Positions 20,301-33,741 of a stretch of 64,000 nucleotides of DNA are shown here, in pieces (within the stretch, counting starts at the first letter, position 1; each line of letters begins with the position of its first letter). The stretch spans positions 372,001 to 436,000 of the forward strand of contig OX421968.1 in NCBI GenBank assembly GCA_949128115.1, given 5' to 3'. The DNA comes from Anaspis maculata (taxonomy: Eukaryota > Arthropoda > Insecta > Coleoptera > Scraptiidae). The translations under genes and the position numbers were made by a program. The notes under the pieces were generated by a model. It was not told where the DNA came from. It made no database searches and saw nothing but the letters and a program-made list of their open reading frames with translations.

Positions 20301-23300
20301 CCTGGAGTCACGTGGGTTAAAGCCAAAAGTCACGTGGGTTGAAACCTGAACTTTTTGGATAACAATTGTGTCTTTTCTTCTATATTTGTGTTCGTTCGAC
20401 AGATGTTGCGTTTGGAAAAAGTAGCTGCCAACTTCAAAAGTGGTTACCGATCGTTTTCAAATTCACGTGGGTTGAAGCCTGAAGTCACGTGGGTTGAAGC
20501 CAAAAGTCACGTGGGTTAAAACCTGAACTTTTTGGATACCAATTGTGTTTTTTCTTCTATATTTGTGTTCGTTCGTCTGATGTTGCGTTTGGAACAAGTA
20601 GCTGCCAACATCAAAAGTGGTGACCGATCGTTTTCAAAGTCACGTGGGTTGAAGCCTGAAGTCACGTGGGTTGAAGCCTGATGTCACGTGGGTTGAAGCC
20701 TGAAGTCACGTGGGTTGAAGCCTGAAGTCACGTGGGTCGAAGCCTGAAGTCACGTGGGTTGAAGCCTAAAGTCACGTGGGTTGAAACCTGAACTTTTTGG
20801 ATAACAATTGTGTTTTTTCTTCTATATTTGTGTTCGTTCGTCAGATGTTGCGTTTGGAACAAGTAGCTGCCAACATCAAAAGTGGTGACCGATCGTTTCC
20901 AAAGTCACGTGGATTGAAGCCTGAAGTCACGTGGGTTGAAGCCTGGAGTCACGTGGGTTCAAACCTAAACTTTTTGGATAACAATTGTGTCTTTTTTCCT
21001 ATATTTGTGTTCGTTCGTCAGATGTTGCGTTTGGAAAGAGTAGCTGCCAACTTCAAAAGTGGTTACCGATCGTTTTCAAAGTCACGTGGGTTGGAGCCTG
21101 AAGTCACGTGGGTTGGAGCCTGAGGTCACGTGGGTTGAAGCCAAAAGTCACGTGGGTTAAAACCTGAACTTTTTGGATACCAATTGTGTCTTTTCTTCTA
21201 TATTTGTGTTCGTTCGTCAGATGTTGCGTTTGGAAAGAGTAGCTGCCAACTTCAAAAGTGGTTACCGATCATTTTCAAAGTCACGTGGGTTGAAGCCTGA
21301 AGTCACGTGGGTTGAAGCCTGAGGTCACGTGGGTTGAAGCCAAAAGTCACGTGGGTTAAAACCTGATTCTTTTGGATACCAATTGTGTCTTTTCTTCTAT
21401 ATTTGTGTTCGTTCGTCAGATGTTGCGTTTGGAAAGAGTAGCTGCCAACTTCAAAAGTGGTGACCGAACGTTTTGAAAGTCTCGTGGGTTGGAGCCTGAG
21501 GTCACGTGGATTGAAGCCTGAAGTCACGTGGGTTGAAGCCAAAAGTCACGTGGGTTGAAACCTGAACTTTTTGGATAACAATTGTGTCTTTTCTTCTATC
21601 TTTGTGTTCGTTCGTCAGATGTTGCGTTTGAAACAAGTAGCTGCCAACATCAAAAGTGGTGACCGATCGTTTTGAAAGTCACGTGGGTGAAAGCCTGAAG
21701 TCTCGTGGGTTGGAGCCTGGAGTCACGTGGGTTCAAGCCTGAACTTTTTGGATAACAATTGTGTCTTTTTTTTCTATATTTGTGTTCGTTCGTCAGATGT
21801 TGCGTTTGGAAAGAGTAGCTGCCAACTTCAAAAGTGGTTACCGATCGTTTTCAAAGTCACGTGGGTTGAAGCCTGAAGTCACGTGGGTTGAAGCCTGAAG
21901 TCACGTGGGTTGAAGCCTTAAGTCACGTGGGTTGAAATCTGAACTTTTTGGATGACAATTGTGTTTTTTCTTCTATATTTGTGTTCGTTCGTCAGATGTT
22001 GCGTTTGGAACAAGTAGCTGCCAACATCAAAAGTGGTGACCAATCGTTTCCAAAGTCACGTGGGTTGAAGCCTGAAGTCACGTGGGTTGAAGCCTGGAGT
22101 CACGTGGGTTCAAACCTGAACTTTTTGGATAACAATTGTATCTTTTTTCCTATATTTGTGTTCGTTCGTCAGATGTTGCGTTTGGGAAGAATAGCTGCCA
22201 ACTTCAAAAGTGGTTACCGTCCGTTTTCAAAGTCACGTGGGTTGAAGCCTGAAGTCACGTGGGTTGAAGCCAAAAGTCACGTGGGTTGAAACCTGAACTT
22301 TTTGGATACCAATTGTGTTTTTTCTTCTATATTTGTGTTCGTTCGTCTGATGTTGCGTTTGGAACAAGTAGCTGCCAACTCCAAAAGTGGTGAACGAACG
22401 TTTTAAGTCACGTAGGTTGAAGCCTGAGGTCACGTGGATTGAAGCCTGAAGTCACGTGGGTTGAAGCCAAAAGTCACGTATGTTGAAACCTGAACTTTTT
22501 GGATAACAATTGAGTCTTTTCTTCTATATTTGTGTTCGTTCGTCAGATGTTGCGTTTGGAACAAGTAGCTGCCAACATCAAAAGTGGTGACCGATCGTTT
22601 TGAAAGTCACGTGGGTGAAAGCCTGAAGTCACGTGGGTTGAAGCCTGATGTCACGTGGGTTGAAGCCTGAAGTCACGTGGGTTGAAGCCTGAAGTCACGT
22701 GGGTTGGAGCCTAAAGTCACGTGGGTTAAAACCTGAACTTTTTGGATAACAATTGTGTTTTTTCTTCCATATTTGTGTTCGTTCGTCAGATGTTGCGTTT
22801 GGAAAGAGTAGCTGCCAACTTCAAAAGTGGTTACCGATCGTTTTCAAAGTCACGTGGGTTGAAGCCTGAAGTCACGTGGGTTGGAGCCTGAGGTCACGTG
22901 GGTTGAAGCCAAAAGTCACGTGGGTTAAAACCTGAACTTTTTGGATACCAATTGTGTCTTTTCTTCTATATTTGTGTTCGTTCGTCAGATGTTGCAATTG
23001 GAAAGAGTAGCTGCCAACTTTAAAAGTGATTACCGATCGTTTTCAAAGTCACGTGGGTGGACGCCTGAAGTCACGTGGGTTGAAGCCTGAAGTCACGTGG
23101 GTTGAAGCCAAAAGTCACGTGGGTTGGAACCTGAACTTTTTGGATAACAATTGTGTCTTTTCTTCTATATTTGTGTTCGTTCGTCAGATGTTGCGTTTGG
23201 AAAGAGTAGCTGCCAACTTTAAAAGTGGTGACCGATCGTTTTCAAAGTCACGTTGGTGAAAGCCTGAAGTCACGTGGGTTGGAGCCTGGAGTCACGTGGG

Positions 23301-24947
23301 TTGGAACGTGAACTTTTTGGATAACAATTGTGTCTTTTCTTCTATTTTTGTGTTCGTTCGTCAGATGTTGCGTTTGGAACAAGTAGCTGCCAACTCCAAA
23401 AGTGGTGAACGAACGTTTTAAGTCACGTAGGTTGAAGCCTGAGGTCACGTGGATTGAAGCCTGAAGTCACGTGGGCGTAAGCCAAAAGTCACGTATGTTG
23501 AAACCTGAACTTTTTGATAACAATTGAGTCTTTTCTTCTATATTTGTGTTCGTTCGTCAGATGTTGCGTTTGGAACAAGTAGCTGCCAACATCAAAAGTG
23601 GTGACCGATCGTTTTGAAAGTCACGTGGGTGAAAGCCTGAAGTCACGTGGGTTGGAGCCTGGAGTCACGTGGGTTCAAACCTGAACTTTTTGGATAACAA
23701 TTGTGTCTTTTTTTCTATATTTGTGTTTGTTCGTCAGATGTTGCGTTTGGAAAGAGTAGCTGCCATTTTCAAAAGTGGTTACCGATCGTTTTCAAAGTCA
23801 CGTGGGTTGAAGCCTGAAGTCACGTGGGTTAAAGCCAAAAGTCACGTGGGTTGAAACCTGAACTTTTTGGATAACAATTGTGTCTTTTCTTCTATATTTG
23901 TGTTCGTTCGACAGATGTTGCGTTTGGAAAGAGTAGCTGCCAACTTCAAAAGTGGTGACCGATCGTTTCCAAAGTCACGTGGGTGGAAGCCTGAAGTCAC
24001 GTGGGTTGAAGCCTGGAGTCACGTGGGTTCAAACCTAAACTTTTTGGATAACAATTGTGTCTTTTTTTCTATATTTGTGTTCGTTTGTCAGATGTTGCGT
24101 TTGGAAAGAGTAGCTGCCAACTTCAAAAGTGGTTACCGATCGTTTTCAAATTCACGTGGGTTGAAGCCTGAAGTCACGTGGGTTGAAGCCAAAAGTCACG
24201 TGGGTTAAAACCTGAACTTTTTGGATACCAATTGTGATTTTTCTTCTATATTTGTGTTCGTTCGTCTGATGTTGCGTTTGGAACAAGTAGCTGCCAACAT
24301 CAAAAGTGGTGACCGATCGTTTTCAAAGTCACGTGGGTTGAAGCCTGAAGTCACGTGGGTTGAAGCCTGATGTCACGTGGGTTGAAGCCTGAAGTCACGT
24401 GGGTTGAAGCCTGAAGTCACGTGGGTTGAAGCCTGAAGTAACGTGGGTTGAAGCCTAAAGTCACGTGGGTTGAAACCTGAACTTTTTGGATAACAATTGT
24501 GTTTTTTCTTCTATATTTGTGTTCGTTCGTCAGATGTTGCGTTTGGAACAAGTAGCTGCCAACATCAAAAGTGGTGACCGATCGTTTCCAAAGTCACGTG
24601 GGTTGAAGCCTGAAGTCACGTGGGTTGAAGCCTGGAGTCACGTGGGTTCAAACCTAAACTTTTTGGATAACAATTGTGTCTTTTTTCCTATATTTGTGTT
24701 CGTTCGTCAGATGTTGCGTTTGGAAAGAGTAGCTGCCAACTTCAAAAGTGGTTACCGATCGTTTTCAAAGTCACGTGAGTTGAAGCCTGAAGTCACGTGG
24801 GTTGAAGCCAAAAGTCACGTGGGTTAGAACCTGAACTTTTTGGATACCAATTGTGTCTTTTCTTCTATATTTGTGTTCGTTCGTCAGATGTTGCGTTTGG
24901 AAAGAGTAGCTGCCAACTTCAAAAGTGGTTACCGATCGTTTTCAAAG
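17039..24947 (+). repeat. 7,909-bp higher-order repeat, copy 1
   Basis: This unit is followed directly by a second copy at +7,909. Ten or more landmarks keep exactly this spacing, including TGTGTTTGTTCG (17581 and 25490), GGGTGGAAGCC (17843 and 25752), GACCAATCG (22039 and 29948), TTACCGTCCG (22215 and 30124), ATGTTGCAATTGG (22989 and 30898), CACGTTGG (23250 and 31159) and TTGTGATTTTTC (24233 and 32142). I noticed no difference between copies at the places compared. Its second half (about 20430-24910) is a relative of the 4,483-bp unit of 44100-57548. About 17400-18710 is also repeated internally near 23540-24850 (offset 6,140). Confidence 0.88.
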
Positions 24948-27900
24948 TCACGTGGGTTGAAGCCTGAGGTCACGTGGGTTGAAGCCAAAAGTCACGTGGG
25001 TTAAAACCTGATCTTTTTGGATAAGAATTGTGTCTTCTCTTCTATATTTGTGTTCGTTCGTCTGATGTTGCGTTTGGAACAAGTAGCTGCCAACATCAAA
25101 AGTGGTGACCGATCGTTTTCAAAGTCACGTGGGTTGAAGCCTGAAGTCACGTGGGTTGAAGCCTGATGTCACGTGGGTTGAAGCCTGAAGTCACGTGGGT
25201 TGAAGCCTGAAGTCACGTGGGTCGAAGCCTGAAGTCACGTGGGTTGAAGCCTAAAGTCACGTGGGTTGAAACCTGAACTTTTTGGATAACAATTGAGTCT
25301 TTTCTTCTATATTTGTGTTCGTTCGTCAGATGTTGCGTTTGGAACAAGTAGCTGCCAACATCAAAAGTGGTGACCGATCGTTTTGAAAGTCACGTGGGTG
25401 AAAGCCTGAAGTCACGTGGGTTGGAGCCTGGAGTCACGTGGGTTCAAACCTGAACTTTTTGGATAACAATTGTGTCTTTTTTTCTATATTTGTGTTTGTT
25501 CGTCAGATGTTGCGTTTGGAAAGAGTAGCTGCCATTTTCAAAAGTGGTTACCGATCGTTTTCAAAGTCACGTGGGTTGAAGCCTGAAGTCACGTGGGTTA
25601 AAGCCAAAAGTCACGTGGGTTGAAACCTGAACTTTTTGGATAACAATTGTGTCTTTTCTTCTATATTTGTGTTCGTTCGACAGATGTTGCGTTTGGAAAG
25701 AGTAGCTGCCAACTTCAAAAGTGGTGACCGATCGTTTCCAAAGTCACGTGGGTGGAAGCCTGAAGTCACGTGGGTTGAAGCCTGGAGTCACGTGGGTTCA
25801 AACCTAAACTTTTTGGATAACAATTGTGTCTTTTTTTCTATATTTGTGTTCGTTTGTCAGATGTTGCGTTTGGAAAGAGTAGCTGCCAACTTCAAAAGTG
25901 GTTACCGATCGTTTTCAAATTCACGTGGGTTGAAGCCTGAAGTCACGTGGGTTGAAGCCAAAAGTCACGTGGGTTAAAACCTGAACTTTTTGGATACCAA
26001 TTGTGTTTTTTCTTCTATATTTGTGTTCGTTCGTCTGATGTTGCGTTTGGAACAAGTAGCTGCCAACATCAAAAGTGGTGACCGATCGTTTTCAAAGTCA
26101 CGTGGGTTGAAGCCTGAAGTCACGTGGGTTGAAGCCTGATGTCACGTGGGTTGAAGCCTGAAGTCACGTGGGTTGAAGCCTGAAGTCACGTGGGTTGAAG
26201 CCTGAAGTAACGTGGGTTGAAGCCTAAAGTCACGTGGGTTGAAACCTGAACTTTTTGGATAACAATTGTGTTTTTTCTTCTATATTTGTGTTCGTTCGTC
26301 AGATGTTGCGTTTGGAACAAGTAGCTGCCAACATCAAAAGTGGTGACCGATCGTTTCCAAAGTCACGTGGGTTGAAGCCTGAAGTCACGTGGGTTGAAGC
26401 CTGGAGTCACGTGGGTTCAAACCTAAACTTTTTGGATAACAATTGTGTCTTTTTTCCTATATTTGTGTTCGTTCGTCAGATGTTGCGTTTGGAAAGAGTA
26501 GCTGCCAACTTCAAAAGTGGTTACCGATCGTTTTCAAAGTCACGTGAGTTGAAGCCTGAAGTCACGTGGGTTGAAGCCAAAAGTCACGTGGGTTAGAACC
26601 TGAACTTTTTGGATACCAATTGTGTCTTTTCTTCTATATTTGTGTTCGTTCGTCTGATGTTGCGTTTGGAACAAGTAGCTGCCAACTTCAAAAGTGGTGA
26701 CCGATCGTTTCCAAAGTCACGTGAGTTGAAGCCTGAAGTCACGTGGGTTGAAGCCAGGAGTCACGTGGGTTCAAACCTAAACTTCTTGGACAACAATTGT
26801 GTCTTTATTTCTATATTTGTGTTCGTTCGTCAGATGTTGCGTTTGGAAAGAGTAGCTGCCAACTTCAAAAGTGGTTACCGATCGTTTTCAAAGTCACGTG
26901 GGTTGAAGCCTGAAGTCACGTGGGTTGGAGCCTGAGGTCACGTGGGTTGAAGCCAAAAGTCACGTGGGTTAAACCTGAACTTTTTGGATACCAATTGTGT
27001 CTTTTCTTCTATATTTGTGTTCGTTCGTCAGATGTTGCGTTTGGAAAGAGTAGCTGCCAACTTTAAAAGTGGTTACCGATCGTTTTCAAAGTCACGTGGG
27101 TGGACGCCTGAAGTCACGTGGGTTGAAGCCTGAAGTCACGTGGGTTGAAGCCAAGAGTCACGTGGGTTGGAACCTGAACTTTTTGGATAACAATTGTGTC
27201 TTTTCTTCTATATTTGTGTTCGTTCGTCAGATGTTGCGTTTGGAAAGAGTAGCTGCCAACTTTAAAAGTGGTGACCGATCGTTTTCAAAGTCACGTGGGT
27301 GAAAGCCTGAAGTCACGTGGGTTGGAGCCTGGAGTCACGTGGGTTGGAACGTGAACTTTTTGGATAACAATTGTGTCTTTTCTTCTATTTTTGTGTTCGT
27401 TCGTCAGATGTTGCGTTTGGAACAAGTAGCTGCCAACTCCAAAAGTGGTGAACGAACGTTTTAAGTCACGTAGGTTGAAGCCTGAGGTCACGTGGATTGA
27501 AGCCTGAAGTCACGTGGGTTAAAGCCAAAAGTCACGTATGTTGAAACCTGAACTTTTTGATAACAATTGAGTCTTTTCTTCTATATTTGTGTTCGTTCGT
27601 CAGATGTTGCGTTTGGAACAAGTAGCTGCCAACATCAAAAGTGGTGACCGATCGTTTTGAAAGTCACGTGGGTTGAAGCCTGAAGTCACGTGGGTTAAAG
27701 CCAAAAGTCACGTGAGTTGAAACCTGAACTTTTTGGATAACAATTGTGTCTTTTTTTCTATATTTGTGTTCGTTCGTCAGATGTTGCGTTTGGAAAGAGT
27801 AGCTGTCATTTTCAAAAGTGGTTACCGATCGTTTTCAAAGTCACGTGGATTGAAGCCTGAAGTCACGTGGGTTAAAGCCAAAAGTCACGTGGGTTGAAAC

Positions 27901-30900
27901 CTGAACTTTTTGGATAACAATTGTGTCTTTTCTTCTATATTTGTGTTCGTTCGACAGATGTTGCGTTTGGAAAGAGTAGCTGCCAACTTCAAAAGTGGTG
28001 ACCGATCGTTTCCAAAGTCACGTGGGTTGAAGCCTGAAGTCACGTGGGTTGAAGCCTGGAGTCACGTGGGTTCAAACCTAAACTTTTTGGATAACAATTG
28101 TGTTTTTTTTTCTATATTTGTGTTCGTTTGTCAGATGTTGCGTTTGGAAAGAGTAGCTGCCATTTTCAAAAGTGGTTACCGATCGTTTTCAAAGTCACGT
28201 GGGTTGAAGCCTGGAGTCACGTGGGTTAAAGCCAAAAGTCACGTGGGTTGAAACCTGAACTTTTTGGATAACAATTGTGTCTTTTCTTCTATATTTGTGT
28301 TCGTTCGACAGATGTTGCGTTTGGAAAAAGTAGCTGCCAACTTCAAAAGTGGTTACCGATCGTTTTCAAATTCACGTGGGTTGAAGCCTGAAGTCACGTG
28401 GGTTGAAGCCAAAAGTCACGTGGGTTAAAACCTGAACTTTTTGGATACCAATTGTGTTTTTTCTTCTATATTTGTGTTCGTTCGTCTGATGTTGCGTTTG
28501 GAACAAGTAGCTGCCAACATCAAAAGTGGTGACCGATCGTTTTCAAAGTCACGTGGGTTGAAGCCTGAAGTCACGTGGGTTGAAGCCTGATGTCACGTGG
28601 GTTGAAGCCTGAAGTCACGTGGGTTGAAGCCTGAAGTCACGTGGGTCGAAGCCTGAAGTCACGTGGGTTGAAGCCTAAAGTCACGTGGGTTGAAACCTGA
28701 ACTTTTTGGATAACAATTGTGTTTTTTCTTCTATATTTGTGTTCGTTCGTCAGATGTTGCGTTTGGAACAAGTAGCTGCCAACATCAAAAGTGGTGACCG
28801 ATCGTTTCCAAAGTCACGTGGATTGAAGCCTGAAGTCACGTGGGTTGAAGCCTGGAGTCACGTGGGTTCAAACCTAAACTTTTTGGATAACAATTGTGTC
28901 TTTTTTCCTATATTTGTGTTCGTTCGTCAGATGTTGCGTTTGGAAAGAGTAGCTGCCAACTTCAAAAGTGGTTACCGATCGTTTTCAAAGTCACGTGGGT
29001 TGGAGCCTGAAGTCACGTGGGTTGGAGCCTGAGGTCACGTGGGTTGAAGCCAAAAGTCACGTGGGTTAAAACCTGAACTTTTTGGATACCAATTGTGTCT
29101 TTTCTTCTATATTTGTGTTCGTTCGTCAGATGTTGCGTTTGGAAAGAGTAGCTGCCAACTTCAAAAGTGGTTACCGATCATTTTCAAAGTCACGTGGGTT
29201 GAAGCCTGAAGTCACGTGGGTTGAAGCCTGAGGTCACGTGGGTTGAAGCCAAAAGTCACGTGGGTTAAAACCTGATTCTTTTGGATACCAATTGTGTCTT
29301 TTCTTCTATATTTGTGTTCGTTCGTCAGATGTTGCGTTTGGAAAGAGTAGCTGCCAACTTCAAAAGTGGTGACCGAACGTTTTGAAAGTCTCGTGGGTTG
29401 GAGCCTGAGGTCACGTGGATTGAAGCCTGAAGTCACGTGGGTTGAAGCCAAAAGTCACGTGGGTTGAAACCTGAACTTTTTGGATAACAATTGTGTCTTT
29501 TCTTCTATCTTTGTGTTCGTTCGTCAGATGTTGCGTTTGAAACAAGTAGCTGCCAACATCAAAAGTGGTGACCGATCGTTTTGAAAGTCACGTGGGTGAA
29601 AGCCTGAAGTCTCGTGGGTTGGAGCCTGGAGTCACGTGGGTTCAAGCCTGAACTTTTTGGATAACAATTGTGTCTTTTTTTTCTATATTTGTGTTCGTTC
29701 GTCAGATGTTGCGTTTGGAAAGAGTAGCTGCCAACTTCAAAAGTGGTTACCGATCGTTTTCAAAGTCACGTGGGTTGAAGCCTGAAGTCACGTGGGTTGA
29801 AGCCTGAAGTCACGTGGGTTGAAGCCTTAAGTCACGTGGGTTGAAATCTGAACTTTTTGGATGACAATTGTGTTTTTTCTTCTATATTTGTGTTCGTTCG
29901 TCAGATGTTGCGTTTGGAACAAGTAGCTGCCAACATCAAAAGTGGTGACCAATCGTTTCCAAAGTCACGTGGGTTGAAGCCTGAAGTCACGTGGGTTGAA
30001 GCCTGGAGTCACGTGGGTTCAAACCTGAACTTTTTGGATAACAATTGTATCTTTTTTCCTATATTTGTGTTCGTTCGTCAGATGTTGCGTTTGGGAAGAA
30101 TAGCTGCCAACTTCAAAAGTGGTTACCGTCCGTTTTCAAAGTCACGTGGGTTGAAGCCTGAAGTCACGTGGGTTGAAGCCAAAAGTCACGTGGGTTGAAA
30201 CCTGAACTTTTTGGATACCAATTGTGTTTTTTCTTCTATATTTGTGTTCGTTCGTCTGATGTTGCGTTTGGAACAAGTAGCTGCCAACTCCAAAAGTGGT
30301 GAACGAACGTTTTAAGTCACGTAGGTTGAAGCCTGAGGTCACGTGGATTGAAGCCTGAAGTCACGTGGGTTGAAGCCAAAAGTCACGTATGTTGAAACCT
30401 GAACTTTTTGGATAACAATTGAGTCTTTTCTTCTATATTTGTGTTCGTTCGTCAGATGTTGCGTTTGGAACAAGTAGCTGCCAACATCAAAAGTGGTGAC
30501 CGATCGTTTTGAAAGTCACGTGGGTGAAAGCCTGAAGTCACGTGGGTTGAAGCCTGATGTCACGTGGGTTGAAGCCTGAAGTCACGTGGGTTGAAGCCTG
30601 AAGTCACGTGGGTTGGAGCCTAAAGTCACGTGGGTTAAAACCTGAACTTTTTGGATAACAATTGTGTTTTTTCTTCCATATTTGTGTTCGTTCGTCAGAT
30701 GTTGCGTTTGGAAAGAGTAGCTGCCAACTTCAAAAGTGGTTACCGATCGTTTTCAAAGTCACGTGGGTTGAAGCCTGAAGTCACGTGGGTTGGAGCCTGA
30801 GGTCACGTGGGTTGAAGCCAAAAGTCACGTGGGTTAAAACCTGAACTTTTTGGATACCAATTGTGTCTTTTCTTCTATATTTGTGTTCGTTCGTCAGATG

Positions 30901-32856
30901 TTGCAATTGGAAAGAGTAGCTGCCAACTTTAAAAGTGATTACCGATCGTTTTCAAAGTCACGTGGGTGGACGCCTGAAGTCACGTGGGTTGAAGCCTGAA
31001 GTCACGTGGGTTGAAGCCAAAAGTCACGTGGGTTGGAACCTGAACTTTTTGGATAACAATTGTGTCTTTTCTTCTATATTTGTGTTCGTTCGTCAGATGT
31101 TGCGTTTGGAAAGAGTAGCTGCCAACTTTAAAAGTGGTGACCGATCGTTTTCAAAGTCACGTTGGTGAAAGCCTGAAGTCACGTGGGTTGGAGCCTGGAG
31201 TCACGTGGGTTGGAACGTGAACTTTTTGGATAACAATTGTGTCTTTTCTTCTATTTTTGTGTTCGTTCGTCAGATGTTGCGTTTGGAACAAGTAGCTGCC
31301 AACTCCAAAAGTGGTGAACGAACGTTTTAAGTCACGTAGGTTGAAGCCTGAGGTCACGTGGATTGAAGCCTGAAGTCACGTGGGCGTAAGCCAAAAGTCA
31401 CGTATGTTGAAACCTGAACTTTTTGATAACAATTGAGTCTTTTCTTCTATATTTGTGTTCGTTCGTCAGATGTTGCGTTTGGAACAAGTAGCTGCCAACA
31501 TCAAAAGTGGTGACCGATCGTTTTGAAAGTCACGTGGGTGAAAGCCTGAAGTCACGTGGGTTGGAGCCTGGAGTCACGTGGGTTCAAACCTGAACTTTTT
31601 GGATAACAATTGTGTCTTTTTTTCTATATTTGTGTTTGTTCGTCAGATGTTGCGTTTGGAAAGAGTAGCTGCCATTTTCAAAAGTGGTTACCGATCGTTT
31701 TCAAAGTCACGTGGGTTGAAGCCTGAAGTCACGTGGGTTAAAGCCAAAAGTCACGTGGGTTGAAACCTGAACTTTTTGGATAACAATTGTGTCTTTTCTT
31801 CTATATTTGTGTTCGTTCGACAGATGTTGCGTTTGGAAAGAGTAGCTGCCAACTTCAAAAGTGGTGACCGATCGTTTCCAAAGTCACGTGGGTGGAAGCC
31901 TGAAGTCACGTGGGTTGAAGCCTGGAGTCACGTGGGTTCAAACCTAAACTTTTTGGATAACAATTGTGTCTTTTTTTCTATATTTGTGTTCGTTTGTCAG
32001 ATGTTGCGTTTGGAAAGAGTAGCTGCCAACTTCAAAAGTGGTTACCGATCGTTTTCAAATTCACGTGGGTTGAAGCCTGAAGTCACGTGGGTTGAAGCCA
32101 AAAGTCACGTGGGTTAAAACCTGAACTTTTTGGATACCAATTGTGATTTTTCTTCTATATTTGTGTTCGTTCGTCTGATGTTGCGTTTGGAACAAGTAGC
32201 TGCCAACATCAAAAGTGGTGACCGATCGTTTTCAAAGTCACGTGGGTTGAAGCCTGAAGTCACGTGGGTTGAAGCCTGATGTCACGTGGGTTGAAGCCTG
32301 AAGTCACGTGGGTTGAAGCCTGAAGTCACGTGGGTTGAAGCCTGAAGTAACGTGGGTTGAAGCCTAAAGTCACGTGGGTTGAAACCTGAACTTTTTGGAT
32401 AACAATTGTGTTTTTTCTTCTATATTTGTGTTCGTTCGTCAGATGTTGCGTTTGGAACAAGTAGCTGCCAACATCAAAAGTGGTGACCGATCGTTTCCAA
32501 AGTCACGTGGGTTGAAGCCTGAAGTCACGTGGGTTGAAGCCTGGAGTCACGTGGGTTCAAACCTAAACTTTTTGGATAACAATTGTGTCTTTTTTCCTAT
32601 ATTTGTGTTCGTTCGTCAGATGTTGCGTTTGGAAAGAGTAGCTGCCAACTTCAAAAGTGGTTACCGATCGTTTTCAAAGTCACGTGAGTTGAAGCCTGAA
32701 GTCACGTGGGTTGAAGCCAAAAGTCACGTGGGTTAGAACCTGAACTTTTTGGATACCAATTGTGTCTTTTCTTCTATATTTGTGTTCGTTCGTCAGATGT
32801 TGCGTTTGGAAAGAGTAGCTGCCAACTTCAAAAGTGGTTACCGATCGTTTTCAAAG
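24948..32856 (+). repeat. 7,909-bp higher-order repeat, copy 2
   Basis: This is the tandem partner of 17039-24947. The left junction is where the unit tract joins GTCACGTGGGTTGAAGCC to the GCCTGAGG context, so the breakpoint lies in the 22-bp tract. After 32856 the sequence reads GTGAGTTGAAGCC where a third copy would have GTGGGTTGAAGCC, and it continues with a different monomer order, so only two copies are present. Confidence 0.88.
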
Positions 32857-33741
32857 TCACGTGAGTTGAAGCCTGAAGTCACGTGGGTTGAAGCCAAAAG
32901 TCACGTGGGTTAAAACCTGAACTTTTTGGATACCAATTGTGTTTTTTCTTCTATATTTGTGTTCGTTCGTCTGATGTTGCGTTTGGAACAAGTAGCTGCC
33001 AACTTCAAAAGTGGTGACCGATCGTTTCCAAAGTCACGTGAGTTGAAGCCTGAAGTCACGTGGGTTGAAGCCAGGAGTCACGTGGGTTCAAACCTAAACT
33101 TCTTGGACAACAATTGTGTCTTTATTTCTATATTTGTGTTCGTTCGTCAGATGTTGCGTTTGGAAAGAGTAGCTGCCAACTTCAAAAGTGGTTACCGATC
33201 GTTTTCAAAGTCACGTGGGTTGAAGCCTGAAGTCACGTGGGTTGGAGCCTGAGGTCACGTGGGTTGAAGCCAAAAGTCACGTGGGTTAAAACCTGAACTT
33301 TTTGGATGCCAATTGTGTCTTTTCTTCTATATTTGTGTTCGTTCGTCAGATGTTGCGTTTGGAAAAAGTAGCTGCCAACTTTAAAAGTGGTTACCGATCG
33401 TTTTCAAAGTCACGTGGGTGGACGCCTGAAGTCACGTGGGTTGAAGCCTGAAGTCACGTGGGTTGAAGCCAAAAGTCACGTGGGTTGGAACCTGAACTTT
33501 TTGGATAACAATTGGTCTTTTCTTCTATATTTGTGTTCGTTCGTCAGATGTTGCGTTTGGAAAGAGTAGCTGCCAACTTCAAAAGTGGTGACCGATCGTT
33601 TTCAAAGTCACGTGGGTGAAATCCTGAAGTCACGTGGGTTGGAGCCTGGAGTCACGTGGGTTGGAACGTGAACTTTTTGGATAACAATTGTGTCTTTTCT
33701 TCTATTTTTGTGTTCGTTCGTCAGATGTTGCGTTTGGAACA
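32857..33741 (+). repeat. Satellite linker between the 7,909-bp copies and segment A copy 2
   Basis: This is gene-free satellite. It resembles 26540-27060 first (CTTCTTGGACAACAATTG and TGTCTTTATTTC markers) and then 2715-3136 (CAATTGG one-base loss at 33508, GGGTGAAATCC at 33614). It forms a hybrid of two higher-order contexts. The same hybrid recurs at 57583-58467 and 61226-62110. Confidence 0.75.
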
